Shown: in pieces, positions 1 to 7,481 of the stretch
How positions within the stretch are numbered: position 1 is the first letter of the stretch
Layout of the letters: the number at the start of each line of letters is the position of its first letter
Source: Nitrospirae bacterium MYbinv3
GTDB lineage: Bacteria; Nitrospirota; Thermodesulfovibrionia; Thermodesulfovibrionales; Magnetobacteriaceae
Assembly (NCBI GenBank): GCA_002753395.1
Contig: PEAB01000037.1
Span: 1-33,994, forward strand
Direction of reading: 5' to 3'
DNA length: 33,994 nucleotides
Translations under genes and position numbers: made by a program
Notes under the pieces: model-generated
Database searches by the model: none
Seen by the model: only the letters and a program-made list of their open reading frames with translations
What the model was told of the DNA's origin: nothing

Positions 1-827
1 TCAACAATTTTACCGCGAATATCTTTAGGTCTCTTTAAAGGATCAAAGCAGACTATGTCTTTTGCATATATCAGAAGATAGTCGTGACCTTTAATCATTT
101 GTTTTGCTAACCCACCACCTTCAGAACGTATTATAACCACATCCGCAACACTATTTTCTTCACCGAATATTTCGCTCAGACAGTTTTTTAAGTTTGAGTA
201 TTCTTCAACACCAATACTGATAAAAATCACCCCGTCATCCCGCAACAGATTCCTTGCCAGATACAGCCGCGGGTACATCATATTGAGCCACTTGGTATGA
301 AAGCGTCCCTCGCTGGCGGTGTTGGTGGAAAACTTCCTGCCGTTGCCGTCTGTCAGCCCGGCGTATCGCAGATAAGTCTCCAGCGATTCGCTATAGTTGT
401 CGGGGTAGATAAACTCCTTGCCGGTGTTGTAGGGTGGATCTATGTAGATCACCTTCACCTTGCCGTAATAGCTTTTCTGCAGCAGCTTCAGGACTTCCAG
501 GTTGTCACCCTCGATAAAGAGGTTTTCGGTCTCATCAAAATTGACGGATTCCTCACGGCAGGGCTTGAGCGTGGCTTGGCTGGGGTGCTGGATGACGCGG
601 AGGGCGTCCTTTTTGCCGGGCCAGTCCATGCCGTAGCGTTCGCGGCGGTTTTCAAAGAGGTCGGTAAAGGCGCCAAGTTCAGCCTTGAGTTTCTCAAAAT
701 CGATTTCCTCGGTGACAATTCCCTCGTCGTTTAAGGTTTCGGTAAATACCGAGGGAAATAACTGCCTCAATCGGGCACGGTTATCTGCTGAGATATCGAG
801 GGATGCCCCATTAATTTTATCTGTCAT
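1..827 (-). CDS. mod: Type III restriction-modification DNA methyltransferase (Mod), C-terminus cut by window edge
   Basis: The reading frame is open from the ATG at 825-827 to the window edge, giving 275 residues. The N-terminus (MTDKINGASLDISADN) and the stretch LFIEGDNLEVLKLLQ followed by IYIDPPYNTGKEF are hallmarks of beta-class N6-adenine methyltransferases of Type III systems. DPPYNTG at residues 130-136 is catalytic motif IV; motif I (FxGxG) would lie in the missing C-terminal part. The protein would transfer methyl from S-adenosylmethionine to adenine and pair with a Res subunit, presumably beyond the left edge. No clear Shine-Dalgarno precedes the ATG; the start rests on the family-like N-terminus. 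Codon use changes from GC-rich in the first ~205 codons to AT-rich near residue 210, where the target-recognition region of such enzymes usually begins. A solitary Type II beta-class enzyme remains possible. Confidence 0.88.
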   Translation of the reverse strand, partial: MTDKINGASLDISADNRARLRQLFPSVFTETLNDEGIVTEEIDFEKLKAELGAFTDLFENRRERYGMDWPGKKDALRVIQHPSQATLKPCREESVNFDETENLFIEGDNLEVLKLLQKSYYGKVKVIYIDPPYNTGKEFIYPDNYSESLETYLRYAGLTDGNGRKFSTNTASEGRFHTKWLNMMYPRLYLARNLLRDDGVIFISIGVEEYSNLKNCLSEIFGEENSVADVVIIRSEGGGLAKQMIKGHDYLLIYAKDIVCFDPLKRPKDIRGKIV

Positions 828-850
828 AGGTTATTTTGCTTTATGCTTAC

Positions 851-932
851 CTATAGTTTTACACTTTCTGGATTCCTGCTCAGGTCAGGGACAGACATAG
901 AGGGGCTAAATGTGCTATTTGCTGTCATCCCC
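851..932. repeat. Dispersed ~80-bp repeat, degenerate copy
   Basis: The stretch from CTATAG at 851 to GTCATCCCC at 932 matches, in inverse orientation, the segment at 13376-13456. Both contain a CACTTTCTGGATTCCTGC block and a GCTATTTGCTGTCAT block at similar spacing. In this copy the internal palindrome is eroded; in the other copy both hairpins are intact. Confidence 0.8.
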
Positions 933-1004
933 AACTGTACACGACCTTTTATTATGAGATTTATACTACAAATCTATTCTCTCTGTCAACGTGTTTTTCT
1001 TATA

Positions 1005-1157
1005 CCCCCATCTTGGGGTGCATAAGAATTTCATGGGGGCCAATAAAAATTAATGGGTTCAAGGGGACTGGTCCCCTTGTGGGTGGGTCTGAGGGAGGGC
1101 AAAGCCCTCCATTCTATTCAAAAATCCCCACGACTTTCTTATGCGCCCCCCATCTTG
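1005..1157. mobile_element. MITE-like element with 24-bp terminal inverted repeats and flanking direct repeats
   Basis: Positions 1015-1038 and 1126-1149 are inverted repeats matching at 20 of 24 bases, with the shared core GCATAAGAA. They enclose a copy of the GC-rich hairpin repeat at 1053-1110. The 11-base sequence CCCCCATCTTG occurs at 1005-1015 and again at 1147-1157, as expected for a target-site duplication, although it partly overlaps the inverted repeats. No coding capacity is present, so any movement would need a transposase in trans. A single right-end-like sequence recurs at 27641-27663. Calling it mobile is an inference from the repeat geometry. Confidence 0.5.
1053..1110. repeat. 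GC-rich double-hairpin intergenic repeat, copy A
   Basis: Two palindromes lie in tandem: AAGGGGACTGGTCCCCTT, and GGAGGGCAAAGCCCTCC downstream. Nearly identical sequence occurs at 12125-12183, an inverse copy at 24661-24720, and diverged forms at 27101-27150, 27571-27631 and 30032-30120. All copies are intergenic. Confidence 0.85.
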
Positions 1158-1158
1158 T

Positions 1159-1194
1159 CATAGTATAACTATGGGTGCGTAATTATGTTATAAT
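1159..1194 (+). promoter_or_regulatory. Extended -10 promoter and overlapping palindrome upstream of cheY-like gene
   Basis: TGTTATAAT at 1186-1194 matches the extended -10 consensus TGnTATAAT exactly; the -35 region is weak, as is usual for extended -10 promoters. Transcription would begin near 1201, about 27 bases before the ATG. A palindrome CATAGT-ATA-ACTATG at 1159-1173 covers roughly -42 to -28, a suitable place for a repressor or activator. Confidence 0.5.
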
Positions 1195-1227
1195 ATGTAT
1201 TATATAAGCGATACAGGAGGCTTTAAG

Positions 1228-1596
1228 ATGGCTAAAAAGATTATGGTCGTTGATGATTCGGCAACCCTGCGTGAGGTTGTAAAGGCCACATTGGTGAAGG
1301 CCGGCTATGATGTACTGGAGGCAGTAGATGGCAAAGACGCATTGAAAAAGATTGCTGGTCAAAAGATCAACTTGATCATATGTGACGTAAATATGCCCAA
1401 TATGGATGGTATAACCTTTCTCAAGGAGATCAAGCTGCAGGCCGCACACAAGTTTGTACCCATTATTATGTTGACTACAGAGTCTCAAGAGGCCAAGAAA
1501 CAGGAGGGCAAGGCTGCGGGAGCTAAGGCATGGGTCGTAAAGCCCTTTAAGCCTGAAACGATGTTAGCTGCAGTAGAAAAACTTATACTGCCATGA
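1228..1596 (+). CDS. cheY: CheY-like single-domain response regulator
   Basis: This is a 122-residue stand-alone receiver. The acidic pair is D9/D10 in VVDDS, the phosphoacceptor is D53 in IICDVNMPNMDG, the switch Thr lies in IIMLTTES and the conserved Lys in WVVKPFKP. The ATG at 1228 is chosen because AGGAGG lies 7 bases upstream; an upstream in-frame ATG at 1195 has no such signal and overlaps the promoter. It is the first gene of a four-gene forward cluster with STAS, CheA and receptor genes. It probably receives phosphate from the CheA two genes downstream and carries it to a motor or other target. No output domain is fused to it. The symbol reflects family, since a non-flagellar role cannot be excluded. 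Confidence 0.93.
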   Translation: MAKKIMVVDDSATLREVVKATLVKAGYDVLEAVDGKDALKKIAGQKINLIICDVNMPNMDGITFLKEIKLQAAHKFVPIIMLTTESQEAKKQEGKAAGAKAWVVKPFKPETMLAAVEKLILP

Positions 1597-1606
1597 GAGA
1601 AAAATC

Positions 1607-1897
1607 ATGATGGTAAACATTGATAGAAATAGATCAACACACCGGCTGAAGGTAGAAGGCGAAATGACTATAGTCAACGCTATTGAAATGAAAAATGCCT
1701 TACTGGATGGCTTAAAGGATTGCTCTGAGGTGGAGGTAGATCTGTCTAATGTAAGCGATTTTGATACGGCGGGTCTTCAACTGCTCTTGTTGCTAAAGCT
1801 TACAGCACAGAAACTAAAAAAGGGATTTCGTATAGTTGCCCAAAGCGAGTCTACTATGCGGGCGATTAAGTTGTTCCAAATGGAGGAGGAACTTTGA
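1607..1897 (+). CDS. STAS-domain protein (anti-sigma-antagonist fold) in che cluster
   Basis: The 96-residue product is essentially one STAS domain. It has an N-terminal beta strand with GEMTIVNAIEMKNALL and the core motif VDLSNVSDFDTAGLQLLLLL at residues 44-62. In SpoIIAA-type proteins the phosphorylated Ser sits in D-S-S-G; here the motif is D53-T54-A55-G56, so that Ser is replaced by Ala and only the adjacent Thr could accept phosphate. The gene starts 10 bases after the cheY stop at tandem ATGs (1607, 1610) behind a weak GAGAG, and its stop is 2 bases before the cheA ATG, which suggests translational coupling. STAS proteins in che clusters are known; the partner here cannot be told from sequence. 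Confidence 0.87.
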   Translation: MMVNIDRNRSTHRLKVEGEMTIVNAIEMKNALLDGLKDCSEVEVDLSNVSDFDTAGLQLLLLLKLTAQKLKKGFRIVAQSESTMRAIKLFQMEEEL

Positions 1898-1899
1898 TC

Positions 1900-4080
1900 A
1901 TGGAGATGGAATCTGCAAGAAAAACGTTTCTGACTGAGGCCGCCGAGCTTTTGGAAGAGATGGAAGGAGCGCTCCTCTCTTTGGAAGGCAGCGTCGACAA
2001 CAAGGAGCTTATAAACGTCCTGTTCCGAAGTGCTCACACCATTAAGGGTTCGGCTGGTCTGATTGGTTTGGACAGGGTTATGCACTTTACCCACAAGGTT
2101 GAAAACGTCCTGGAGAGACTTAGGCAGAACGAACTATATGTCTCTGATGAGTTGATTGGGATTATGCTTAAGTGTAAGGACCACATAGCTGCACTGGTTC
2201 AGCTAAGCTGTAATGCCGACGAGGAACTTCCTGTAGATATGTTAACAGAGGGTGAACTCTTGCACGATCGCCTAGCGCCTTACCTTGAAACAGCCATAAA
2301 TATAGCCCCAGCAAATCCTGCGCCAGAAGAATGCTCTAAGGCCCCTTGCTATCCTGAGCCGGTTCAAGATACCCCCCCCTCTACTGGAGCCAGCAACTGG
2401 CACTTATCGTTGAGGTTTGGGAAGGATGTCCTGCGAGATGGTATGGATCCTCTATCGTTTATAAACTACTTAAGCCGTTATGGTGATATAACGTGTCTTA
2501 CTACGCTGTACAATAACCTGCCCGATGCTGAGGAGATGGACCCCGAGAGTTGTTATCTTAGTTTTGAGGTATCCTTTCATTCTGATTTTAGCAAGCAGGA
2601 GATCGAGGATGTATTTGAATTTGTCAGGGAGTCAAGCGTAATCAGGATTATACCGCCCCACAGCGCTGTACAGACCTACGTCTCGCTAATCGATGAGTTA
2701 AAAGAAGATAAGTGGAAGCTAGGTGATATATTAGTTAAGAGTGGGGCAATAACCCAGAGGGAGCTTGATGAGGCGCTCAAAAAGCAGCAGATTCAGCCCT
2801 CTGATGAAAAACCCTACCTCGGTGATATCCTGATCAAAGAGGGTATCGTCAAACGAGAGGTTGTCGAGGCAGCCCTCGATAAGCAGGGCAAGCTCAGAGG
2901 CAAGACCTCCGCAGAGGAGGGTAAGACCATTCGTGTGGATGCAGTAAAGTTGGACAGTCTGATCAATCTTGTGGGTGAGCTGGTCATAGCCTCTGGGGGG
3001 ATCAGACAACATGCACAGACGGTTAAAGATGGCACACTGTCAAAGTCGTCTATGCTTATGAGCAGACTAGTCAACGATATCCGCGACATAGCCATGAAGA
3101 TGCGGATGGTGCCTATAGCGGCAACGTTTAATAGATTTCAGAGACTGGTGCACGATACGAGCAAGGACCTTGGAAAAAACATCGAGTTAGCCATAAAAGG
3201 CGGGGAGACTGAGCTTGACAGGACCATGATAGAAAAGATCACAGACCCGCTTACCCACATTGTGCGAAACTCTGTGGACCACGGCATAGAATCGCCTGAC
3301 GTCCGTGAGGCCGCAGGAAAGCCTCCTAAGGGTACGATTACGTTGGATGCCTATCATGACTCAGGTAGTATCATCATAGCCGTTACAGATGACGGCAGGG
3401 GGTTAAATGCAGAAAAAATCTGGCAGAAGGCCCTCAGGCGCGGCATGGTTGACCCTGATAAAAGACCCCACGACAGAGAACTATACAATCTAATCTTTGA
3501 ACCAGGCTTTTCCACAAACGAGGAGGTAACCAATCTGTCCGGACGAGGTGTGGGCATGGACGTGGTAAGACGAAACATAGAGATGATGCGCGGCTTTGTC
3601 CAGATAAACACGGTTGAGGGCAAGTCAACGCAGATACTGATACACCTGCCCCTTACGTTGTCTATAATCGATGGCTTTATGGTGGGCATCAGTGGAGCGT
3701 TTTATATAATACCCCTTGATATGGTTGTCAAGTGCTTCATCCTCAATGAGGAAACCCAGAGGCTGGCAGGAGATCGTGGCTACTTTGACTTTCGAGGCAA
3801 GATAATCCCCTATATAAACCTATCAAGCGTATTTAACGGCAACGGGGGGGGAAGGCACAGCGACAACATGGTGGTGGTGCAGTATGCAGGACAGAGTGTG
3901 GCCTTTGCTGTAGACAGACTCTATGGCGACGTACAGGTGGTGATCAAGTCCCTGGGTAAGATGTACAAGGACCTACAAGGCATATCGGGAGCCACCATAC
4001 TTGGCGACGGCACGGTGGCAATGATATTAGACGTACCTGGTATCATAAAGACCGTCCAGACCAGCGGCAAAAAAGAGTGA
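1900..4080 (+). CDS. cheA: Chemotaxis histidine kinase CheA with paired GspE_N/MshEN-like motifs
   Basis: The product has 726 residues from the ATG at 1900, which has GGAGGA 10 bases upstream; the TTG at 1894 is too close to that site. Order of parts: HPt domain with phospho-His46 in AHTIKGSAG; a P2-like region (about 165-240); two LGDIL-type motifs at 273-296 and 307-329; dimerisation helices beginning with GKTIRVDAVKLDSLINL; an ATPase domain with the N box (HIVRNSVDHGIES), DDGRGL and SGRGVGMDVV; and a C-terminal CheW-like domain (about 585-720). No receiver is fused. It should autophosphorylate on receptor control and phosphorylate the upstream CheY-like protein. The LGDIL pair resembles the 24- and 23-residue motifs of c-di-GMP-binding MshEN domains, but the spacer is 10 rather than 5 residues and Lys replaces the leading Arg. 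Confidence 0.95.
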   Translation: MEMESARKTFLTEAAELLEEMEGALLSLEGSVDNKELINVLFRSAHTIKGSAGLIGLDRVMHFTHKVENVLERLRQNELYVSDELIGIMLKCKDHIAALVQLSCNADEELPVDMLTEGELLHDRLAPYLETAINIAPANPAPEECSKAPCYPEPVQDTPPSTGASNWHLSLRFGKDVLRDGMDPLSFINYLSRYGDITCLTTLYNNLPDAEEMDPESCYLSFEVSFHSDFSKQEIEDVFEFVRESSVIRIIPPHSAVQTYVSLIDELKEDKWKLGDILVKSGAITQRELDEALKKQQIQPSDEKPYLGDILIKEGIVKREVVEAALDKQGKLRGKTSAEEGKTIRVDAVKLDSLINLVGELVIASGGIRQHAQTVKDGTLSKSSMLMSRLVNDIRDIAMKMRMVPIAATFNRFQRLVHDTSKDLGKNIELAIKGGETELDRTMIEKITDPLTHIVRNSVDHGIESPDVREAAGKPPKGTITLDAYHDSGSIIIAVTDDGRGLNAEKIWQKALRRGMVDPDKRPHDRELYNLIFEPGFSTNEEVTNLSGRGVGMDVVRRNIEMMRGFVQINTVEGKSTQILIHLPLTLSIIDGFMVGISGAFYIIPLDMVVKCFILNEETQRLAGDRGYFDFRGKIIPYINLSSVFNGNGGGRHSDNMVVVQYAGQSVAFAVDRLYGDVQVVIKSLGKMYKDLQGISGATILGDGTVAMILDVPGIIKTVQTSGKKE

Positions 4081-4110
4081 ACCCTCTGAAAAGTTCAAGG
4101 CATAATTATT

Positions 4111-4262
4111 TTGACAATGTCATATTTCATATGGTTGCAATAAAAAATGTCTGAACCGCGATTTAACGGATTAAGGGATTACCAGGATTAATCAAAATCT
4201 TTTTCCTGTAAATCCTTTAATCTGTGTAATCATAGCTCAGACAATCTTTATGTTTACTTAAT
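4111..4262. repeat. Foldback (long imperfect palindrome) dispersed repeat, copy 1
   Basis: The core from GTCTGAACC near 4149 to GCTCAGAC near 4242 is a long imperfect inverted repeat: both arms, read inward, carry the pattern GTCTGA-GATTA-GATTAAGGATTACAGG. A second copy in inverse orientation lies at 29775-29958, with about 30 extra bases on one flank. The repeat fills most of the gap between cheA and the receptor gene and contributes the -35-like sequence of the receptor promoter. Confidence 0.75.
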
Positions 4263-4282
4263 TTGGCAATTATTTATATAAT
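4253..4282 (+). promoter_or_regulatory. Candidate sigma70-type promoter for receptor gene
   Basis: TTTACT at 4253-4258 and TATAAT at 4277-4282 are separated by 18 bases. The -10 is perfect and the -35 matches 4 of 6 bases. Transcription would start about 30 bases before the receptor ATG, which has AAGGAG in front of it. The -35 lies at the edge of the foldback repeat. Confidence 0.45.
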
Positions 4283-4319
4283 TTAGATAGTCTAATATAA
4301 CTTTATAAAGGAGTAAAAG

Positions 4320-6386
4320 ATGAAGTGGTTCTATAATTTGAAGATTGCTAAAAAGTTGGTCTTGACCTATAGCTTAGTTGCCCTTATTGCGGGAGTAATA
4401 GGCTACATTGGCATTGTAAACCTTCACAAACTGGACGATGCTATTATAATGCAGTATGAAAAGATGACAGTACCCATTTCGCAATTGGCCTATATTAATG
4501 GTGATTTTCAGAGAACTCGTTTTGTCGTAAAAGAGTATGTAGAGGCTGTAAAAGAGGACGAACGCAAGGTATATTTAGATAGAATCAAGATGTTAAGAGA
4601 TGAGATAGAAAAGAATTCACAGCTTTACTCGAAATCGCTGCTACATGAAGATGGCAAGCTCTTATATAAAGAATACACGGATACGCATAAGGTATTTTTA
4701 GGGCAACTGGAAAAGCTCATCGAGCTTGTGCAGGCAGGCAGGCTGGCTGAGGCAAAGACCCTGGAAGAAGGCGACATGTTAAAGACGGAAAGGGCTGAAA
4801 CACAGTTTATTAATAAAATGATAGAGTTCAAGATTAAATTGGCAAAAGAGTCAGCAGATACTAACGCTGTTTTGGCACAGACCTCGACCAAGTCGATCAT
4901 TATTACAACGATTGCCGGTATGTTAACAGCGATCTTCATTGGTCTTTTCATATCGAGCATAATCAGCAGACCTGTCAATGCTATGGTAGCAGTGGCGGAT
5001 AAGATAACCAACGGAGATTTAAACGTCAAGATAGAACATGACTCAACGGATGAGGTAGGGCTGCTCGCTCAATCCTTCAAGGGTGTGATCCACAACATAA
5101 ACGCCCTTACAAGTGATGCCAACATGCTGGTACATGAAGCGTTAGAGGGCAAGCTCTCCACTCGTGCGGATGCCTCAAGACACAGTGGAGACTATCGCAG
5201 GATTATCGAGGGCATTAACAACACGCTCAACGCTGTGGTCGTGCCACTAACCAAGGCAGCCAACTACATAGACAGGTTAAGTAAGGGCGACACACCTGAA
5301 AAGATCACCGAGGAATACAAGGGGGATTTCAACAACATCAAGGCCAACCTAAATACGCTGATAGAGGCCACCAACACAATAACCGCCATTGCAAAGACAA
5401 TAGCACAGGGCGATCTTACGATTGATATACAGGAGCGCTCAGACAGGGATGAGCTTATGCGGTCCCTGGCGATGATGGTGGAAAAGCTGACCGACGTGCT
5501 CTATGAGATAAAGTCGACCTCTGGTAACGTTACTGATGGCAGCAATGCCCTGAGCGCTGCCTCTGAGGAGCTGTCCCAGGGCGCTACCGAGCAGGCGGCA
5601 GCAGCACAGGAGGCTTCCTCGTCAATGGAGGAGATGGCCTCCAATATCAGGCAAAACTCCGACAACGCGATGCAGACTGAAAAGATTGCCAAACAGGTAT
5701 CATTGGACGCCATAACGAGTGGTAAGTCGGTGTCTGAGACCCTGGTTGCCATGAAAGAGATAGCCGGTAAGATCACTATTATCGAGGAGATAGCCAGGCA
5801 GACAAACCTTCTTGCCCTAAATGCCGCCATAGAGGCAGCACGTGCCGGTGAGCATGGCAAAGGCTTTGCTGTGGTAGCCTCCGAGGTCAGGCAACTGGCG
5901 GAGCGTAGTCAGACGGCCGCTGGGGAGATCACCAAATTGGCCTCTACAAGCGTGGAGATTGCTGATAAGGCCGGGGGTATGTTGTCCAAGATCGTGCCCG
6001 ATATACAGAAGACCTCAGAGCTGGTACAGGAGATAAGCGCATCCAGCGCAGAGCAAAGCACAGGGGCAGGACAGGTAAACAAGGCCATACAGCAGCTTGA
6101 TCAGGTAATACAGCAAAACGCCTCTGCATCCGAGGAGATGGCCTCAACAGCCGCTGAACTCTCCAATCAAGCAGAACAACTCCAAAAGGTCATATCGTTT
6201 TTTAAAATGGCTGACGATATAGGCGACAGAAGGACATACGCATCCACTAAACAGTCTGGCAAAACGGGTTTTAGAAAAAAACCGCTCGGGATTACCAGGG
6301 ACGCCAAAAAAGGCAAAGAACGGACAGCCTCAGGTGTCGTAGTTAAGGTACACGAGGAGGATGACGAAAGCTTTGAAAAGTTCTAA
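4320..6386 (+). CDS. Methyl-accepting chemotaxis protein with four-helix sensor, poly-HAMP and C-terminal tether-like pentapeptide
   Basis: A 688-residue transmembrane receptor. TM1 is at about 13-32, a helical periplasmic domain of the 4HB_MCP type follows, and TM2 is at about 193-216. HAMP at [20 protein letters not shown] is followed by a further stretch with a second GDL element ([11 protein letters not shown]), indicating tandem HAMP-like modules. The methyl-accepting domain has a canonical tip, [18 protein letters not shown], starting at Q494. The C-terminus ends in SFEKF, which fits the x-aromatic-x-x-aromatic pentapeptide used by some receptors to tether CheR/CheB. The start has AAGGAG at good spacing. 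The gene lies 239 bases after cheA with its own promoter-like sequence and ends 4 bases before the convergent cheB stop. It should signal through CheA; ligand unknown. Confidence 0.94.
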   Translation: MKWFYNLKIAKKLVLTYSLVALIAGVIGYIGIVNLHKLDDAIIMQYEKMTVPISQLAYINGDFQRTRFVVKEYVEAVKEDERKVYLDRIKMLRDEIEKNSQLYSKSLLHEDGKLLYKEYTDTHKVFLGQLEKLIELVQAGRLAEAKTLEEGDMLKTERAETQFINKMIEFKIKLAKESADTNAVLAQTSTKSIIITTIAGMLTAIFIGLFISSIISRPVNAMVAVADKITNGDLNVKIEHDSTDEVGLLAQSFKGVIHNINALTSDANMLVHEALEGKLSTRADASRHSGDYRRIIEGINNTLNAVVVPLTKAANYIDRLSKGDTPEKITEEYKGDFNNIKANLNTLIEATNTITAIAKTIAQGDLTIDIQERSDRDELMRSLAMMVEKLTDVLYEIKSTSGNVTDGSNALSAASEELSQGATEQAAAAQEASSSMEEMASNIRQNSDNAMQTEKIAKQVSLDAITSGKSVSETLVAMKEIAGKITIIEEIARQTNLLALNAAIEAARAGEHGKGFAVVASEVRQLAERSQTAAGEITKLASTSVEIADKAGGMLSKIVPDIQKTSELVQEISASSAEQSTGAGQVNKAIQQLDQVIQQNASASEEMASTAAELSNQAEQLQKVISFFKMADDIGDRRTYASTKQSGKTGFRKKPLGITRDAKKGKERTASGVVVKVHEEDDESFEKF

Positions 6387-6390
6387 ATGC

Positions 6391-7467
6391 TCACAACAGT
6401 AGGGCTCGTTTTCTACAGTCGGTGAATCTTAGTCTTTGCAGTACTGCTGCTATCTCTTCTACGGAGAGGACGCACCGTATGGCGCCTAGCTCGACAGCCT
6501 GTCTTGGCATTCCAAATACGACGCAGCTTTCCTCATTTTGTGCTATTGTGACGCCGCCGGCTCTGGATATGTCGAGGATCCCATCGGCCCCGTCCCTTCC
6601 CATACCGGTCAGGATAATGCCAACCGAGCCCTTGCCGCAGTATTGTGCAACAGACCTGAATGTCAGCGTAACCGACGGACAATGCCCCTCATAATTTGCC
6701 CTGTTTGTGCACAGAAACCTTCCTGCGTTGTCTATCTCCAGTTGGTATCCTTCCTGCGGGAAATAAATATTACCCGGTCGTGGAGACTCTCCGTGACATG
6801 CCTTACTTATTTTAAGGACACACTCCTGTGCCAGCCAGCTTATAAAACCATCTAAAAACCCCTCGCTTATGTGCTGTACACAGAGTATTGGTACGGGAAA
6901 ATCAGGAGGCATGTCTTTGAAGATCGTGTGCAGTACCTGTGGACCGCCTGTGGATGCACCGATGGCCACCATCCTTATCGGACTTGAATGTTCCACTGCT
7001 GTATGTTGCAGCCTTTCTGATGTCTTGTCCTCTTGTGGTCTTCTTTTATGCCTGGTAAATGTCACTACACCTGATAGTATCTTCACCTTGGCTGTCAATT
7101 CATGTGCCTGTTTTTCAAAATCACTATCGAGCACCCCCTTGGGTTTGGGAAACACGTCTATCGCCCCGCAATCAAGCAGCTCAAAGATATTATGTGTGTC
7201 GTGCTCCTGCACCGATATGCTTATCACCAGTATTGGGAGCGGAAACCTTTCCATCACCGTTTTAGTAAACGTAAGGCCGTCCATCCCCGGCATATGCAAG
7301 TCAGTGCAGATAACGTCTGGCGAAAGCCGTGGTATAAGAGCAAGGGCCTCCACGGCGCTTGTGACAGCCCCAACAACCTCTATATCTGGGTCATATGCCA
7401 GCATCCTCTTTAACGCCGACAGGGCTATCTGAGAATCATCTATTAGCAGTACCTTTATCTTCTTCAT
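6391..7467 (-). CDS. cheB: Chemotaxis protein-glutamate methylesterase CheB
   Basis: A 358-residue two-domain CheB. The receiver has D10/D11, phosphoacceptor D56 in ICTDLHMPGMDG and Lys in FPKPKG. A linker of about 40 residues leads to the esterase domain with catalytic S172 in IGASTGGP, H199 in CVQHIS and D292 in GMGRDG. The enzyme demethylates or deamidates receptor Glu/Gln residues when phosphorylated. Its start is 14 bases after the stop of the CheA-receiver hybrid, so it is the last gene of the operon running from the HAMP-less receptor. Its stop faces the receptor stop at 6386 with only 4 bases between. No CheR is in the window, although methylation and demethylation normally work as a pair. 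Confidence 0.96.
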   Translation of the reverse strand: MKKIKVLLIDDSQIALSALKRMLAYDPDIEVVGAVTSAVEALALIPRLSPDVICTDLHMPGMDGLTFTKTVMERFPLPILVISISVQEHDTHNIFELLDCGAIDVFPKPKGVLDSDFEKQAHELTAKVKILSGVVTFTRHKRRPQEDKTSERLQHTAVEHSSPIRMVAIGASTGGPQVLHTIFKDMPPDFPVPILCVQHISEGFLDGFISWLAQECVLKISKACHGESPRPGNIYFPQEGYQLEIDNAGRFLCTNRANYEGHCPSVTLTFRSVAQYCGKGSVGIILTGMGRDGADGILDISRAGGVTIAQNEESCVVFGMPRQAVELGAIRCVLSVEEIAAVLQRLRFTDCRKRALLL

Positions 7468-7481
7468 AATACCTGTTCTTC

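Larger units (their letters stand above)
828..1227. other. 400-bp intergenic region with repeats and the cheY promoter
   Basis: This gap separates the divergent methyltransferase and cheY-like genes. It holds a diverged copy of an 80-bp repeat (851-932), a small element flanked by inverted and direct repeats (1005-1157), and a promoter-like sequence in front of cheY. Short open frames here are not convincing: they run through repeat sequence and lack ribosome binding sites. Confidence 0.75.

Noticed and set aside
297-734. 145-residue plus-strand open frame
   Set aside because: It is opposite the methyltransferase gene, whose motifs and continuity are strong; no homology-like pattern or ribosome site supports the plus-strand frame.
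843-1025. 60-residue plus-strand ORF before cheY
   Set aside because: It runs through repeat sequence and one end of the MITE-like element, with no Shine-Dalgarno or protein-like pattern.
1195-1227. Upstream start for the CheY-like gene
   Set aside because: It would add 11 residues not seen in CheY proteins and place the start at the predicted transcription start; ATG 1228 has AGGAGG at ideal spacing.
6387-6390. Bidirectional terminator between the convergent receptor and cheB genes
   Set aside because: Only 4 bases separate the stop codons and I see no GC-rich stem with T-runs across the ends.
6869-7432. 187-residue plus-strand open frame opposite cheB
   Set aside because: It is a shadow of cheB; all catalytic and receiver motifs are on the minus strand.
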